Notes under the pieces: generated by a model
What the model saw: only the letters and a program-made list of their open reading frames with translations
What the model was told of the DNA's origin: nothing
Database searches by the model: none
Position numbers and translations under genes: made by a program
Part shown: piece by piece, positions 25,467 to 33,359 of the stretch
How the letters are laid out: each line of letters opens with the position of its first letter
Numbering within the stretch: the stretch's first letter is position 1
Origin: Seohaeicola_A nanhaiensis
GTDB taxonomy: Bacteria > Pseudomonadota > Alphaproteobacteria > Rhodobacterales > Rhodobacteraceae
Reading direction: 5' to 3'
Assembly: GCF_042654245.1 (NCBI RefSeq)
Contig: NZ_JBHSGI010000033.1
Coordinates: 1 to 64,000 of the forward strand
DNA: 64,000 nucleotides

Positions 25467-26344
25467 GCGCGTCTGAAGCTGGCGCGCGCTGCGATCAGCG
25501 CGCCGCCGGTGATTAGAACGGCGGCGATGGCCAGCGACCAACTGGGCGCAGCCAGGCCGGACACGACCAGCAGCACAGTGGACAGCAGCGGCGCGGCGTA
25601 TGAGCTGGTGCCGAGCAGCTGGATATCGCCCCGTTTGACGCCGACGTCCCAGACATAGAAGGCCAGCCCCACCGGGCCGAGCCCCAGAGCGATTGTCGCT
25701 GCCCAGCCGGCAGGTCCGACGGGCCAGACGGTCTGTTCGAAGGCCAGGTGCAGCGGGGCCGACAGGATCGCCGTGGCGATACAGAAGACCGCGACCGAGG
25801 CGGTGGGTGTCGTGCCAAACCGGCGCGAGACGACAGAATAGGTCGACCAGGTGAGCGCGCAGGCGAAGGCCAGCCCATAGCCGGCGGCGTATTGCGTCTG
25901 GAACCCGGTGCTGCCGCCGCTGATGATCAGTGCCGCCCCGGCAAAGCCCAGAGCCGCGCCCAACAGGTGCGCGGCGCGCAGTCGTTCGCCCGGCAGCAGG
26001 CCCGAGAGCAGCACAATCAGCAGCGGCCAGAGGTAGGCGATGAGCCCGGCCTCGGCCGCAGGCGCCAGGCGCAGGGCCGAGAAATAGAGCGCGTGGTAGC
26101 CGAAAAGCCCTAGCGTGCCAAAGGCATAGACAGGCAGCGGCACGGCGCGCAGCTGGGCCAGCCCGCCGGTCGCCATGGTCCAGATCAGCCCCAGCACACC
26201 GCCGATGGCGAAGCAGATGGTGTTCAGCAGCAGCGGCGGCACCGGGGCCGAGCCGACGGTGAGCGTGGCGAGCAGCGCCCAGAGCAGGACGGCGACAAAG
26301 CCGATGGCGGTGGCGCGGGAGCGGGTCATGGTATGGCGGCTCAT
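25463..26344 (-). CDS. EamA/DMT-family transporter, YddG-like
   Basis: A 293-residue protein with ten predicted helices in two EamA repeats. FGYHALYFSALRLAPAAEAG near residue 80, ALTWSTYSVVSRRF near residue 160 and KRGDIQLLGTSSYAAPLLST near residue 235 resemble YddG, an aromatic amino acid exporter. Export of aromatic or hydrophobic amino acids is therefore inferred. It starts inside the last bases of the upstream LysR gene (4-bp overlap), an unusual same-strand pairing that suggests the regulator controls its own operon. Confidence 0.85.
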   Translation of the reverse strand: MSRHTMTRSRATAIGFVAVLLWALLATLTVGSAPVPPLLLNTICFAIGGVLGLIWTMATGGLAQLRAVPLPVYAFGTLGLFGYHALYFSALRLAPAAEAGLIAYLWPLLIVLLSGLLPGERLRAAHLLGAALGFAGAALIISGGSTGFQTQYAAGYGLAFACALTWSTYSVVSRRFGTTPTASVAVFCIATAILSAPLHLAFEQTVWPVGPAGWAATIALGLGPVGLAFYVWDVGVKRGDIQLLGTSSYAAPLLSTVLLVVSGLAAPSWSLAIAAVLITGGALIAARASFRRA

Positions 26345-27288
26345 GGGGCGGGCACTTCTTCGACGGGGATGATGGTGAGGCCTTCGGTGACGCTGGCGGT
26401 CTTGGCGATTTCGGCGAGGATCCAGTCGCGGAAGGCGCGGATCTGGGGACGGTTCTCGCTGCCCTGGGCGCAGATGAAGCGGAACTGCGCGCGGGTGGAG
26501 ATGGCGACGCCGTAGGGTGCGACGAGGCGGCCTTCGTGGATGTCCTTGATGACCAGCGCGCGGCGGCCCAGCACCACGCCGGCGCCCGCCATGGCGGCAT
26601 CGACAGCGTGGTCGGCCTGGCTGAAATGCGCGCCTTGGGTGGGGCTGTGGTCGATGCCCACGGCGCGGAACCAGACGGGCCAGTCGCAGGGCGGGTCGAG
26701 GAAGGCGATCGAGTCGTCAAAGATCAGCGGCGCGGCGCGCAGGCTGTCGGGGGTCGGATAGCGCTCGGCCAGTTCGGGAGTCATCACCGGGGTCAGCCAT
26801 TCGTTGGCGAGCGGCAGCGAATAGAGGCCGGAATCGGGGCCGTAGCCAAAGCGGATCGCGACGTCGATATCGTCGCGGTCGACGTCCATGATACGCAGGC
26901 TGGCGGAGAAGCGCAGCTCAACCTCTGGATGAGCGCGGGCAAATTCGTAGAGTCGCGGGGCCATCCATTTCGCGGTGAAGGCGGGGCCGGCGGTGACGGT
27001 CAGCGTGGTGGTGTCGTGCAGCCGCCGCGCGGCGGCCCAGGCGGCGTTCAGGGCGCGGAAGCCCTCGGCGGTGCCGGGGGCGAGGGCGCGGCCGGCCTCG
27101 GTGAGTTCGACGGCGCGGTTAAGGCGGCGGAACAGCGGTTGGCCCAGATGCTCTTCCAGCGACTTGATCTGGAAGGAGAGCGCGGCGGGGGTCACGTGCA
27201 GCTCGTCCGCGGCCTTGGCGAAAGACATGTGCCGCGCGGCCGCATCGAAGGCGCGCAGGGCAGTCAGCGGAGGCAGGGCGGCGGACAT
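26341..27288 (-). CDS. LysR family regulator, GcvA-like
   Basis: A 315-residue regulator. LTALRAFDAAARHMSFAKAA at residues 8-27 and the recognition helix VTPAALSFQIKSLEEHLGQP form the winged helix-turn-helix; the rest is a type 2 periplasmic-binding-like effector domain. The SALPPLTALRAF-type start and LTVTAGPAFTAKWMAPRL place it in the GcvA/AmpR subgroup. It precedes and overlaps the YddG-like exporter, which it may control. A 36-residue ORF is divergent from it. Confidence 0.9.
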   Translation of the reverse strand: MSAALPPLTALRAFDAAARHMSFAKAADELHVTPAALSFQIKSLEEHLGQPLFRRLNRAVELTEAGRALAPGTAEGFRALNAAWAAARRLHDTTTLTVTAGPAFTAKWMAPRLYEFARAHPEVELRFSASLRIMDVDRDDIDVAIRFGYGPDSGLYSLPLANEWLTPVMTPELAERYPTPDSLRAAPLIFDDSIAFLDPPCDWPVWFRAVGIDHSPTQGAHFSQADHAVDAAMAGAGVVLGRRALVIKDIHEGRLVAPYGVAISTRAQFRFICAQGSENRPQIRAFRDWILAEIAKTASVTEGLTIIPVEEVPAP

Positions 27289-27399
27289 GGACGGTCAAGT
27301 TATTCTTGTGTGAATGCCGGGAAAGTCTCGTTTGTGCGGGGAACTGTCAAGGATGATATTGGGGTCAGTCCAGTTTTGCTGATCCAAGGAAATCCCCCG

Positions 27400-27510
27400 A
27401 TGATCGAGATTGCCACCACGACCGTCACCGCCGATGCCTATGTCCGCGCCCATGTGGAACGGGGCCGGGCGATCCGCAGCGCCCTGGCCTGGCTGTTCGG
27501 CCGCCGCTGA
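27400..27510 (+). CDS. 36-residue small protein
   Basis: The frame reads MIEIATTTVTADAYVRAHVE and then RGRAIRSALAWLFGRR. It has a CAAGGAAA Shine-Dalgarno about 9 nt upstream and a strong Rho-independent terminator just after it (27531-27560), so it looks like a complete monocistronic transcript. The basic amphipathic C-terminus recalls the short Arg-rich proteins (DUF1127-like and similar) common in Rhodobacteraceae, but the DUF1127 consensus itself is absent. It is divergent from the LysR gene. Function unknown. Confidence 0.6.
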   Translation: MIEIATTTVTADAYVRAHVERGRAIRSALAWLFGRR

Positions 27511-27530
27511 GCGCCGCGCAGGGCAAACAG

Positions 27531-27560
27531 AAAGGCCGGTTCGCAGGAACCGGCCTTTTG
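27531..27560. terminator. strong bidirectional Rho-independent terminator
   Basis: AAAGGCCGGTTC (27531-27542), a GCAG loop and GAACCGGCCTTTT (27547-27559) form a perfect 12-bp stem with T runs on both strands. It serves the 36-residue gene on the plus strand and phbB on the minus strand. Confidence 0.92.
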
Positions 27561-27576
27561 TATTCGTGGAGCGTGT

Positions 27577-28305
27577 TCAGCCGAAGAACTGCGCGCCGTT
27601 GGCCGAGATGGTCGAGCCGTTGATGAAACCGGCGTCGTCGGAGGCGAGGAAGACCACGCAGCGCGCGATCTCTTCCGGCTCGCCCAGACGGCCGGCCGGG
27701 ATTTGCGCGATGATCGATTCGCGCACCTTTTCCGGGACCGCCATCACCATGTCGGTGGCGATATATCCCGGGCAGACCGCGTTGGCGGTGATGCCGAACC
27801 GCGCGCCTTCCTGGGCGAGGCTGCGCACGATGCCGATGTCGCCGGCCTTGGTGGCGGCATAATTGACCTGGGCGAACTGGCCCTTCTGGCCGTTGATCGA
27901 GGAGATCACGATGACGCGGCCGAACTTGCGCTCGCGCATCCCGGACCAGACCGGGTGCACGGTGTTGAAGACGCCGGTGAGGTTGGTGTCGATCACCTCG
28001 TGCCACTGCTGCGGGGTCATCTTGTGGAAGGGCGCGTCGCGGGTGATGCCGGCGTTGGCGACCACCACGTCGATGGGGCCGATGTCGGCTTCGACCTTGG
28101 CGATGCCTTCCTTGGAGGCGTCGTAATCGGCCGCGTTCCACTTGTAGGTCTTGATGCCGGTTTCTTCGGTAAATTTCGCCGCGGCTTCGTCGTTGCCCGC
28201 ATAGGTCGCGGCGACGGTATATCCGGCGGCCTTGAGCGCCCTGGAAATCGCCGCGCCGATTCCGCGCGAGCCCCCGGTCACAAGTGCAGTTCTGGCCATG
28301 GTCAT
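27577..28305 (-). CDS. phbB: acetoacetyl-CoA reductase PhbB
   Basis: A short-chain dehydrogenase of about 242 residues that reduces acetoacetyl-CoA to (R)-3-hydroxybutyryl-CoA with NADPH, the second step of PHB synthesis. VTGGSRGIG near residue 9 binds the cofactor; VVVANAGITRDAPFHKM, the catalytic Ser of VISSINGQKGQFAQ, and NYAATKAG with Tyr and Lys complete the set. An AAGGAGGAG Shine-Dalgarno precedes ATG 28305; a second ATG two codons on is possible. It lies downstream of phbA, separated by a terminator hairpin. Confidence 0.94.
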   Translation of the reverse strand: MTMARTALVTGGSRGIGAAISRALKAAGYTVAATYAGNDEAAAKFTEETGIKTYKWNAADYDASKEGIAKVEADIGPIDVVVANAGITRDAPFHKMTPQQWHEVIDTNLTGVFNTVHPVWSGMRERKFGRVIVISSINGQKGQFAQVNYAATKAGDIGIVRSLAQEGARFGITANAVCPGYIATDMVMAVPEKVRESIIAQIPAGRLGEPEEIARCVVFLASDDAGFINGSTISANGAQFFG

Positions 28306-28438
28306 GTCTCCTCCTTCAGGAATTCCGTTGTAACTCTGTTACCCGTCAGCCTTGAGATACGCAACAATCTTGCGTGATGAAAATTCACGCCACGGTGCCG
28401 ATCAAAGGGGCATGGGGCATAAATCTTTGGCATGGCAC

Positions 28439-28464
28439 AAAAAAAGGCGCCCGAAGGCGCCTTT
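28439..28464 (-). terminator. Rho-independent terminator after phbA
   Basis: On the minus strand AAAGGCGCC, a TTCG loop and GGCGCCTTT form a perfect 9-bp stem (28443-28464) followed by a run of T. It sits 16 bp past the phbA stop, between phbA and phbB, so phbB probably has its own promoter or depends on read-through. Confidence 0.88.
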
Positions 28465-28479
28465 CCGTCCGGCCGGTTG

Positions 28480-29655
28480 TTACGGCCGTTCGACACACAT
28501 CGCCACGCCCATCCCGCCGCCGATGCAGAGCGTGGCGAGGCCCTTCTTGGCGCCGCGGCGCTGCATCTCGAACAGCAGGGTGTTGAGGATGCGTGCGCCC
28601 GAGGCGCCGATGGGGTGGCCGATGGCGATGGCGCCGCCGTTCACGTTGACGATGGACGGATCCCAGCCCATGTCCTTGTTGACCGCGCAGGCCTGGGCGG
28701 CGAAGGCTTCGTTGGCCTCGACCAGATCCAGATCCTCGGGCTTCCAGCCGGCCTTGGCCAGCGCCTTGCGGCTGGCGTAGATCGGGCCGACGCCCATGAT
28801 CGACGGGTCGAGCCCGGCGGTGGCGTAGGAGGCGATGCGGGCGAGCGGGGTGATGCCGCGCTTTTCCGCCTCGGCCGCGCTCATCAGCAGGACGCCGGCG
28901 GCGCCGTCGTTGATGCCCGAGGCATTGGCGGCGGTCACCGAGCCGTCCTTGGTGAAGGCCGGGCGCAGTTTCGCCATCGCGTCGAGCGTGGCGCCGTGAC
29001 GGATGTATTCGTCGCTGTCCATCACCGTCTCGCCCTTGCGGGTCTTGATGGTGAAGGGGATGATCTCGTCGGCGAACTTGCCGGCCTTCTGGGCGGCTTC
29101 GGCCTTGTTCTGGCTGGCGACGGCGAATTCGTCCTGCGCCTCGCGGCTGATCTGCCACTGCTGCGCGACGTTCTCGGCGGTCTGGCCCATGTGATAGCCG
29201 TTGAAGGCGTCCCAGAGGCCGTCGCGGATCATCGTGTCGATGAAGGACATGTCGCCCATCTTCTGACCGTTGCGCAGGTTCTGCGCATGCGGGCTCATCG
29301 ACATGTTTTCCTGGCCGCCGGCGGCAACGATCTCGGCATCGCCGAGCTGGATGTGCTGGGCGGCGAGCGCGACGGCGCGCAGGCCCGAGCCGCAGACCTG
29401 GTTGATGCTCCAGGCGGCGCTTTCCTTGGGCAGGCCGGCGTTGATATGCGCCTGGCGGGCCGGGTTCTGGCCCTGGGCTGCTGTCAGCACCTGGCCGAGG
29501 ATGGTCTCGCTGACCTCGCTCTTGTCGATGCCGGCGCGTTCGACGAGGGCCGTCAGGACGGCGGCGCCGAGGTCGTGTGCCGGGGTGTTGGCGAAGGAGC
29601 CGCCAAAGCTCCCGACGCCGGTACGCGCGGCCGATGCGATTACTACGTTGGTCAT
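28480..29655 (-). CDS. phbA: acetyl-CoA C-acetyltransferase (beta-ketothiolase) PhbA
   Basis: A 391-residue thiolase that condenses two acetyl-CoA to acetoacetyl-CoA, feeding PHB synthesis and, in these bacteria, the ethylmalonyl-CoA pathway. Catalytic C88 lies in NQVCGSGLRAV; the second active-site groups are in GHPIGASGARIL (His) and CIGGGMGVA (Cys) near the C-terminus. phbB follows on the same strand. Confidence 0.95.
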   Translation of the reverse strand: MTNVVIASAARTGVGSFGGSFANTPAHDLGAAVLTALVERAGIDKSEVSETILGQVLTAAQGQNPARQAHINAGLPKESAAWSINQVCGSGLRAVALAAQHIQLGDAEIVAAGGQENMSMSPHAQNLRNGQKMGDMSFIDTMIRDGLWDAFNGYHMGQTAENVAQQWQISREAQDEFAVASQNKAEAAQKAGKFADEIIPFTIKTRKGETVMDSDEYIRHGATLDAMAKLRPAFTKDGSVTAANASGINDGAAGVLLMSAAEAEKRGITPLARIASYATAGLDPSIMGVGPIYASRKALAKAGWKPEDLDLVEANEAFAAQACAVNKDMGWDPSIVNVNGGAIAIGHPIGASGARILNTLLFEMQRRGAKKGLATLCIGGGMGVAMCVERP

Positions 29656-29783
29656 GGTTGCATTTTCCTCTGCAGGGACCGGAGCGCCGTTCTACCTCGC
29701 ACGTCGCGGTCGGCTTCCGTTCATCCCGCCCCGATCAATAACGGATCGGCGGTCGTGCGGCAACCGGCTGGCGTGCCGCAGGG

Positions 29784-30626
29784 TCAGGCGGGGCGGCGGG
29801 CGTCTTCGGCGACGGCCCAGTCCGGGCGCAGGGTGGGGGCGGCGAAGAGGTGGCCCTGCAGGCATTCGACCCCGGCGCGGACGAGAAATTCGGCATCCTC
29901 GACCCGTTCGATGGCATTGGCGATCACCATCATGTCGAATTCGCGCGCCACCGCGACCAGCGCCTTGACCACGGCCTGATTGCCCGAGGAGCGGGCGACG
30001 CCGTGCACGAACTGGGCGTCGATCTTGACGGCGTCGAAGAAGAATTCGCGGAACTGGCGGAAACTGGTCTGGCCGCTGCCGAAATTGTCGAGCGCGAAGG
30101 CGACGCCGTGGATCTGCAGCCGGTCCATCAGATCGATCACCAACTCGGGGAGGGCGGCGGCCGAAGCCTCGCCGATTTCGAGCATCAGCCGTTCGCCGAG
30201 GCGCGGGGCCTGTGCGAGGGAGGATTCGAGCAGGTCGAGCCAGGGCCGGTAGCCGATGGAACGTGCGGAGAGGTTGATCGAGAGCCGCAGGCGGGGGTGG
30301 CGCGCAAGGGTGCGCAGGCCGATGTCGAGCGCCTGACGGTCGAGCGTGCGGCCGAGTTCCGTATCCTCGATCAGCGGCAGGGCGTCGCGCAGCGGGAGGA
30401 TTCGGCCGGTGGCGTCGAAAATGCGGATGAACCCTTCTTGAAAGAGCGCGTCATGGGGCGGCTGGGCGCGGAACACCGGCTGGAAGGCGAGCGCCGTTTC
30501 GCCATGGCGGATCGCTGCGGCGAGGGTGTCGATAAGGGCATCATCACGACCTTTCGCGGCCGCGGCGAGGGGGCTTTCCTCGCCCTCGGGCACAGGGCCG
30601 CGCGAACGTCTTTGCAAAATGCGCAT
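29784..30626 (-). CDS. degenerate EAL-domain protein
   Basis: A 280-residue single-domain protein of the c-di-GMP phosphodiesterase (EAL) fold. The family EAL motif is changed to E-G-F (in FQEGFIRI) and the DDFG motif to DNFGSG. SINLSARSI (Asn), LMLEIGEAS (Glu), DAVKIDAQFV (Lys, Asp) and ECLQGHLFAAP remain. The Asp-to-Asn change removes a metal ligand, so it is more likely a c-di-GMP-binding or protein-interaction module than an active enzyme. The ATG at 30626 follows the family start; a long extension upstream in this frame is a shadow of other genes. It is divergent from tag. Confidence 0.82.
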   Translation of the reverse strand: MRILQRRSRGPVPEGEESPLAAAAKGRDDALIDTLAAAIRHGETALAFQPVFRAQPPHDALFQEGFIRIFDATGRILPLRDALPLIEDTELGRTLDRQALDIGLRTLARHPRLRLSINLSARSIGYRPWLDLLESSLAQAPRLGERLMLEIGEASAAALPELVIDLMDRLQIHGVAFALDNFGSGQTSFRQFREFFFDAVKIDAQFVHGVARSSGNQAVVKALVAVAREFDMMVIANAIERVEDAEFLVRAGVECLQGHLFAAPTLRPDWAVAEDARRPA

Positions 30627-30743
30627 GGCGCCTCCGGGGTCTGGCCGCTGGCGCCTGGTTTGACCGAGAGAGATGAATCCGGGTTTAACCTTCGGCTTTT
30701 CCGGTGTTTTGATGAAACTTGGCCGGGCTGAAGGAGATCGGGG

Positions 30744-31310
30744 ATGCAACGCTGCGACTGGGCGGGGGAGGACCCGATTTATGTGGCTTATCATGACACG
30801 GAGTGGGGCGTGCCCGAATACGACAGCCGGGCGTTGTGGGAAAAGCTGATCCTGGACGGGTTTCAGGCCGGGCTGAGCTGGATCACGATCCTTAAAAAGC
30901 GCGACAATTTCCGGGCGGCGTTTGCCGGCTTCGACCCGAACGTCGTGGCAGGATGGGGCGAGGCCGAGGTGGCGCGGCTGCTGGGCGATCCGGGGATCAT
31001 CCGGCACCGCGGCAAGATCGAGGCGACGATCACCAATGCGCGGGCCTGGCAAGGGATCGAGGCGGCGGGCGGGTTCGACCAGTTCCTGTGGGACCGGGTG
31101 GGTGGCAAGCCGATCCAGAACGCCTGGGCGAATCGCGGTGAGGTGCCGACCTCCACGGCGCTGTCGGAGCAGATTTCGAAGGACCTGAAGCGCGCGGGGT
31201 TCCGGTTCTGCGGGCCGACGATCGTCTATGCCTTCATGGAGGCGGTCGGCATGGTGAACGACCATGTCACGACCTGCCACCGCCATGCCGAGGTGGCGCG
31301 GCTGGGGTAG
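30744..31310 (+). CDS. tag: DNA-3-methyladenine glycosylase I
   Basis: Tag removes 3-methyladenine from alkylated DNA. The 188-residue protein has RCDWAGEDPIYVAYHDTEWG at its start and NDHVTTCHRH at its end, providing the zinc-snap ligands C4, H17, H174 and C178. FQAGLSWITILKKR is the helix-hairpin region. The residue aligned with E. coli E38, which contacts the base, is Asp here (LILDGFQAG). It is divergent from the EAL-domain gene. Confidence 0.95.
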   Translation: MQRCDWAGEDPIYVAYHDTEWGVPEYDSRALWEKLILDGFQAGLSWITILKKRDNFRAAFAGFDPNVVAGWGEAEVARLLGDPGIIRHRGKIEATITNARAWQGIEAAGGFDQFLWDRVGGKPIQNAWANRGEVPTSTALSEQISKDLKRAGFRFCGPTIVYAFMEAVGMVNDHVTTCHRHAEVARLG

Positions 31311-31319
31311 CACGGCGTT

Positions 31320-31342
31320 TTCCGGCAGGGAACCTGTCCGGA
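31320..31342 (+). terminator. weak hairpin after tag
   Basis: TCCGG-CAGG, a GAA loop and CCTG-TCCGGA form a bulged stem 10 bp after the tag stop. There is no T run; termination is possible but unproven. Confidence 0.35.
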
Positions 31343-31384
31343 TTCCTGCGAGGACTTCCGAATTGGCCTGACCGGCCTGGCGGT

Positions 31385-31744
31385 TTAGGGCAGCTGCATC
31401 ACGCCGCTTTTGCCCTTGCCGTATTCGCGGATGAACTCCACCGACTTTCCGGCGATCCGAACGACCTGGCAATCGGTGCCGAGCTGCCGTTTGCCCATGA
31501 CCGCATTTCGGCAATACATCCGGTTCTGCCAGACCCAGGCGGCGTTGAATTTCTGCTCGAAGATCCGCCCGACGGTGGTGCCGTCGGATTTGACGGTCAT
31601 CCAGTCCTTGCCCGCAGTCAGTTTCCTGTCGACGACCAGCGCGCGGAAATCGGCCTCGGAATTGATGCGTTTGAAGTTTTCCGCGTGAAGGATGGTGGCG
31701 GCAAGCGTGGCGACGCAGGCGAGGCAGAGCGTGGTAATTCGCAT
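31385..31744 (-). CDS. small secreted protein, unknown function
   Basis: A 119-residue protein with a signal peptide, ITTLCLACVATLAATILHA, cleaved near residue 21. The mature part contains INSEADFRALVVDRKLT, VGRIFEQKFNAAWVWQNRMY and two cysteines that could form a disulfide. It is predicted periplasmic. I do not recognise a characterised family. It is followed on the same strand by nothing nearer than the convergent tag gene. Confidence 0.72.
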   Translation of the reverse strand: MRITTLCLACVATLAATILHAENFKRINSEADFRALVVDRKLTAGKDWMTVKSDGTTVGRIFEQKFNAAWVWQNRMYCRNAVMGKRQLGTDCQVVRIAGKSVEFIREYGKGKSGVMQLP

Positions 31745-31829
31745 GATATTCCCCCGATGAAATGAAATAGGCGCAGTTCAATACGCCAATTCTATCACAG
31801 GGCGTGCTTTTTGCCAAAGGCGGAGGACG

Positions 31830-32213
31830 TCAGATCCCCGCCCGCAGCCGCCAGGCGGCGCGTTCGTCCTGGGAGAGCGCGAGCCGCACGGCAGGGGCCT
31901 TGATGTCGGGGAAGCGGATGTGCAGGCCCTGCCGGATGTTGGAGGCCTGCGCGCCGAGCAGGGGGCGGGCCCCGATGTCGCGTCCGAAGGCCCAGACCAG
32001 GCCGAAGCCGGCGGCGGTTTCGAGCAGGGCGAAGTGGCCGCTGGCGGCGAGGGTGACGGCGCGGGCGGGCTCCTCGGGGAAGTGGCTTTCCCAGGCGGTG
32101 CGGGCGCTGTCCTCGGTCAGGGTCACGGGGATCGACCTGACCTGCAGGTATATCCCGATGGCAATTGCGGCAATTCCGCAGAGGATCATGATGAAAAGAG
32201 TATGCGGCGGCAC
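31830..32213 (-). CDS. membrane-anchored hypothetical protein
   Basis: A 127-residue protein with one N-terminal membrane helix (LFIMILCGIAAIAIGIYLQV, residues 6-25) and a soluble domain of about 100 residues containing FALLETAAGFGLVWAFGRDI and LHIRFPDIKAPAVRLAL. The domain probably faces the periplasm. I do not recognise a family. Confidence 0.68.
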   Translation of the reverse strand: MPPHTLFIMILCGIAAIAIGIYLQVRSIPVTLTEDSARTAWESHFPEEPARAVTLAASGHFALLETAAGFGLVWAFGRDIGARPLLGAQASNIRQGLHIRFPDIKAPAVRLALSQDERAAWRLRAGI

Positions 32214-32278
32214 GAGAACCCTCCGCGGGCGATGTTGCTCACGGTTAACGGCGACGTTGCTCGCAGTTCAGGAAATTG

Positions 32279-32719
32279 TCAAAGCAGTCTTTGCGTTTCC
32301 GCCAGGCGGGGTGCGGATTTTTCCAGAAGCCGCGGGTCGGTCTGCCCCAGAAAGTGCAACGCCGCGAGCGGTTCGCCAAAAAGCGCCACCCGGATGTCGG
32401 GATTTCGCGACATCACGCGGATGAACCGCCGGGCAATGGAGCGGCCCGGTTCGCTGTCGGCCACGATGGCGATGCGTTTGGCGCGGTTGTGCATCAGGAA
32501 AAGGCCGCTGACCAGTTCGCTGATGTTATCAATGACCTCAGGGTCGAATGTGAGCCATTTGATGTCTTCGAGATACACGATTTCGTCCAGAGTACGATGG
32601 TATCGGGGGTCGATCTCGAGCCGGTCGAACATCTCGACGGCATCGCGTGCGCGCGGGAAGCCAGAGTAGACGATCTTGGCCGCGTTCAGGTCAGGAAATA
32701 TGACATAACTGCAGGGCAT
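32279..32719 (-). CDS. hypothetical protein, STAS/SpoIIAA-like fold possible
   Basis: A 146-residue soluble protein. VIFPDLNAAKIVYSGFPRAR at the start and RIAIVADSEPGRSIARRFI in the second half alternate strands and helices in the way STAS/SpoIIAA-like domains do. No signal or membrane segment is visible. The fold is a guess from pattern; function is unknown. It lies 48 bp upstream of, and in the opposite reading direction to, nothing but tlpA's 3' end. Confidence 0.6.
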   Translation of the reverse strand: MPCSYVIFPDLNAAKIVYSGFPRARDAVEMFDRLEIDPRYHRTLDEIVYLEDIKWLTFDPEVIDNISELVSGLFLMHNRAKRIAIVADSEPGRSIARRFIRVMSRNPDIRVALFGEPLAALHFLGQTDPRLLEKSAPRLAETQRLL

Positions 32720-32767
32720 TTTACTCCCGTTCGGACCGGACCAGTACAGGAGAGACGAAATACCGCC

Positions 32768-33337
32768 TCAATCTGCCATATCTCCGGTCAGTCTCCGAAT
32801 GATTTCTTTGGCGCTGTCCGAATTCCAGTCGGCGTCGCCGATCAGGCGCGCGATCTCGTTGCCCTCGGCATCGATCAGGACGCTGACGGGCAGGCCCAGC
32901 ACGCCCATCTCGCGCGCGACGGCCTGTTTGGGATCCTGATGCCGGGGCAGGTCGGTGACGCCGATCTCGGCGAAGAATTTCCTGATGCCGTCCGGCGAGT
33001 TACGCCCGGTGGCCAGCGTCAGCACCTGGAAGCGATCGCCGCCGAGTTCGGTCTGCAGGGCCTGGAGGGCGGGCATTTCCTTGCGGCAGGGGGCGCACCA
33101 TGTGGCCCAGAAGTTGAGCAGGATCACCTTGCCGCGGAAATCCGCCAATGTGGCGGTGCCGGCATCGTCGGCGAGCTGGAATTCGGCGGTGGAGGCGGGC
33201 TGCGGTTCGGCGTGGAAGCTGAGTTTCTTCATGTCGCCGTCGCGCAGCGCCTCGAGCGCGGCGATGTCGGTGGCGGCGGCGGCGTTTGCAGACAACAGCA
33301 GGGCCATATAAAGGATCAGGGAACGAACGGGACGCAT
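32768..33337 (-). CDS. TlpA-type thiol-disulfide oxidoreductase
   Basis: A 189-residue thioredoxin-fold protein. The signal segment PVRSLILYMALLLSANAAAA places it in the periplasm. VILLNFWATWCAPCRKEMPA holds the CxxC active site (W-C-A-P-C), and LGLPVSVLIDAEG contains the cis-Pro loop. TlpA/ResA-type proteins reduce disulfides, often for cytochrome c or oxidase assembly. Its ATG at 33337 is only 22 bp from the divergent argH start, with GGAG 7 nt upstream. Confidence 0.92.
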   Translation of the reverse strand: MRPVRSLILYMALLLSANAAAATDIAALEALRDGDMKKLSFHAEPQPASTAEFQLADDAGTATLADFRGKVILLNFWATWCAPCRKEMPALQALQTELGGDRFQVLTLATGRNSPDGIRKFFAEIGVTDLPRHQDPKQAVAREMGVLGLPVSVLIDAEGNEIARLIGDADWNSDSAKEIIRRLTGDMAD

Positions 33338-33359
33338 GATTTCTCCAAGGGCTGCAAGA

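Noticed and set aside
27400..27510. Assignment of the 36-residue protein to DUF1127
   Set aside because: The basic tail is similar in character, but the DUF1127 pattern of conserved Leu-Asp-Arg and Asp-Ile-Gly is absent.
33336..33359. Upstream ATG start for argH
   Set aside because: It would overlap the tlpA start and adds eight residues not seen at the normal ArgH N-terminus.
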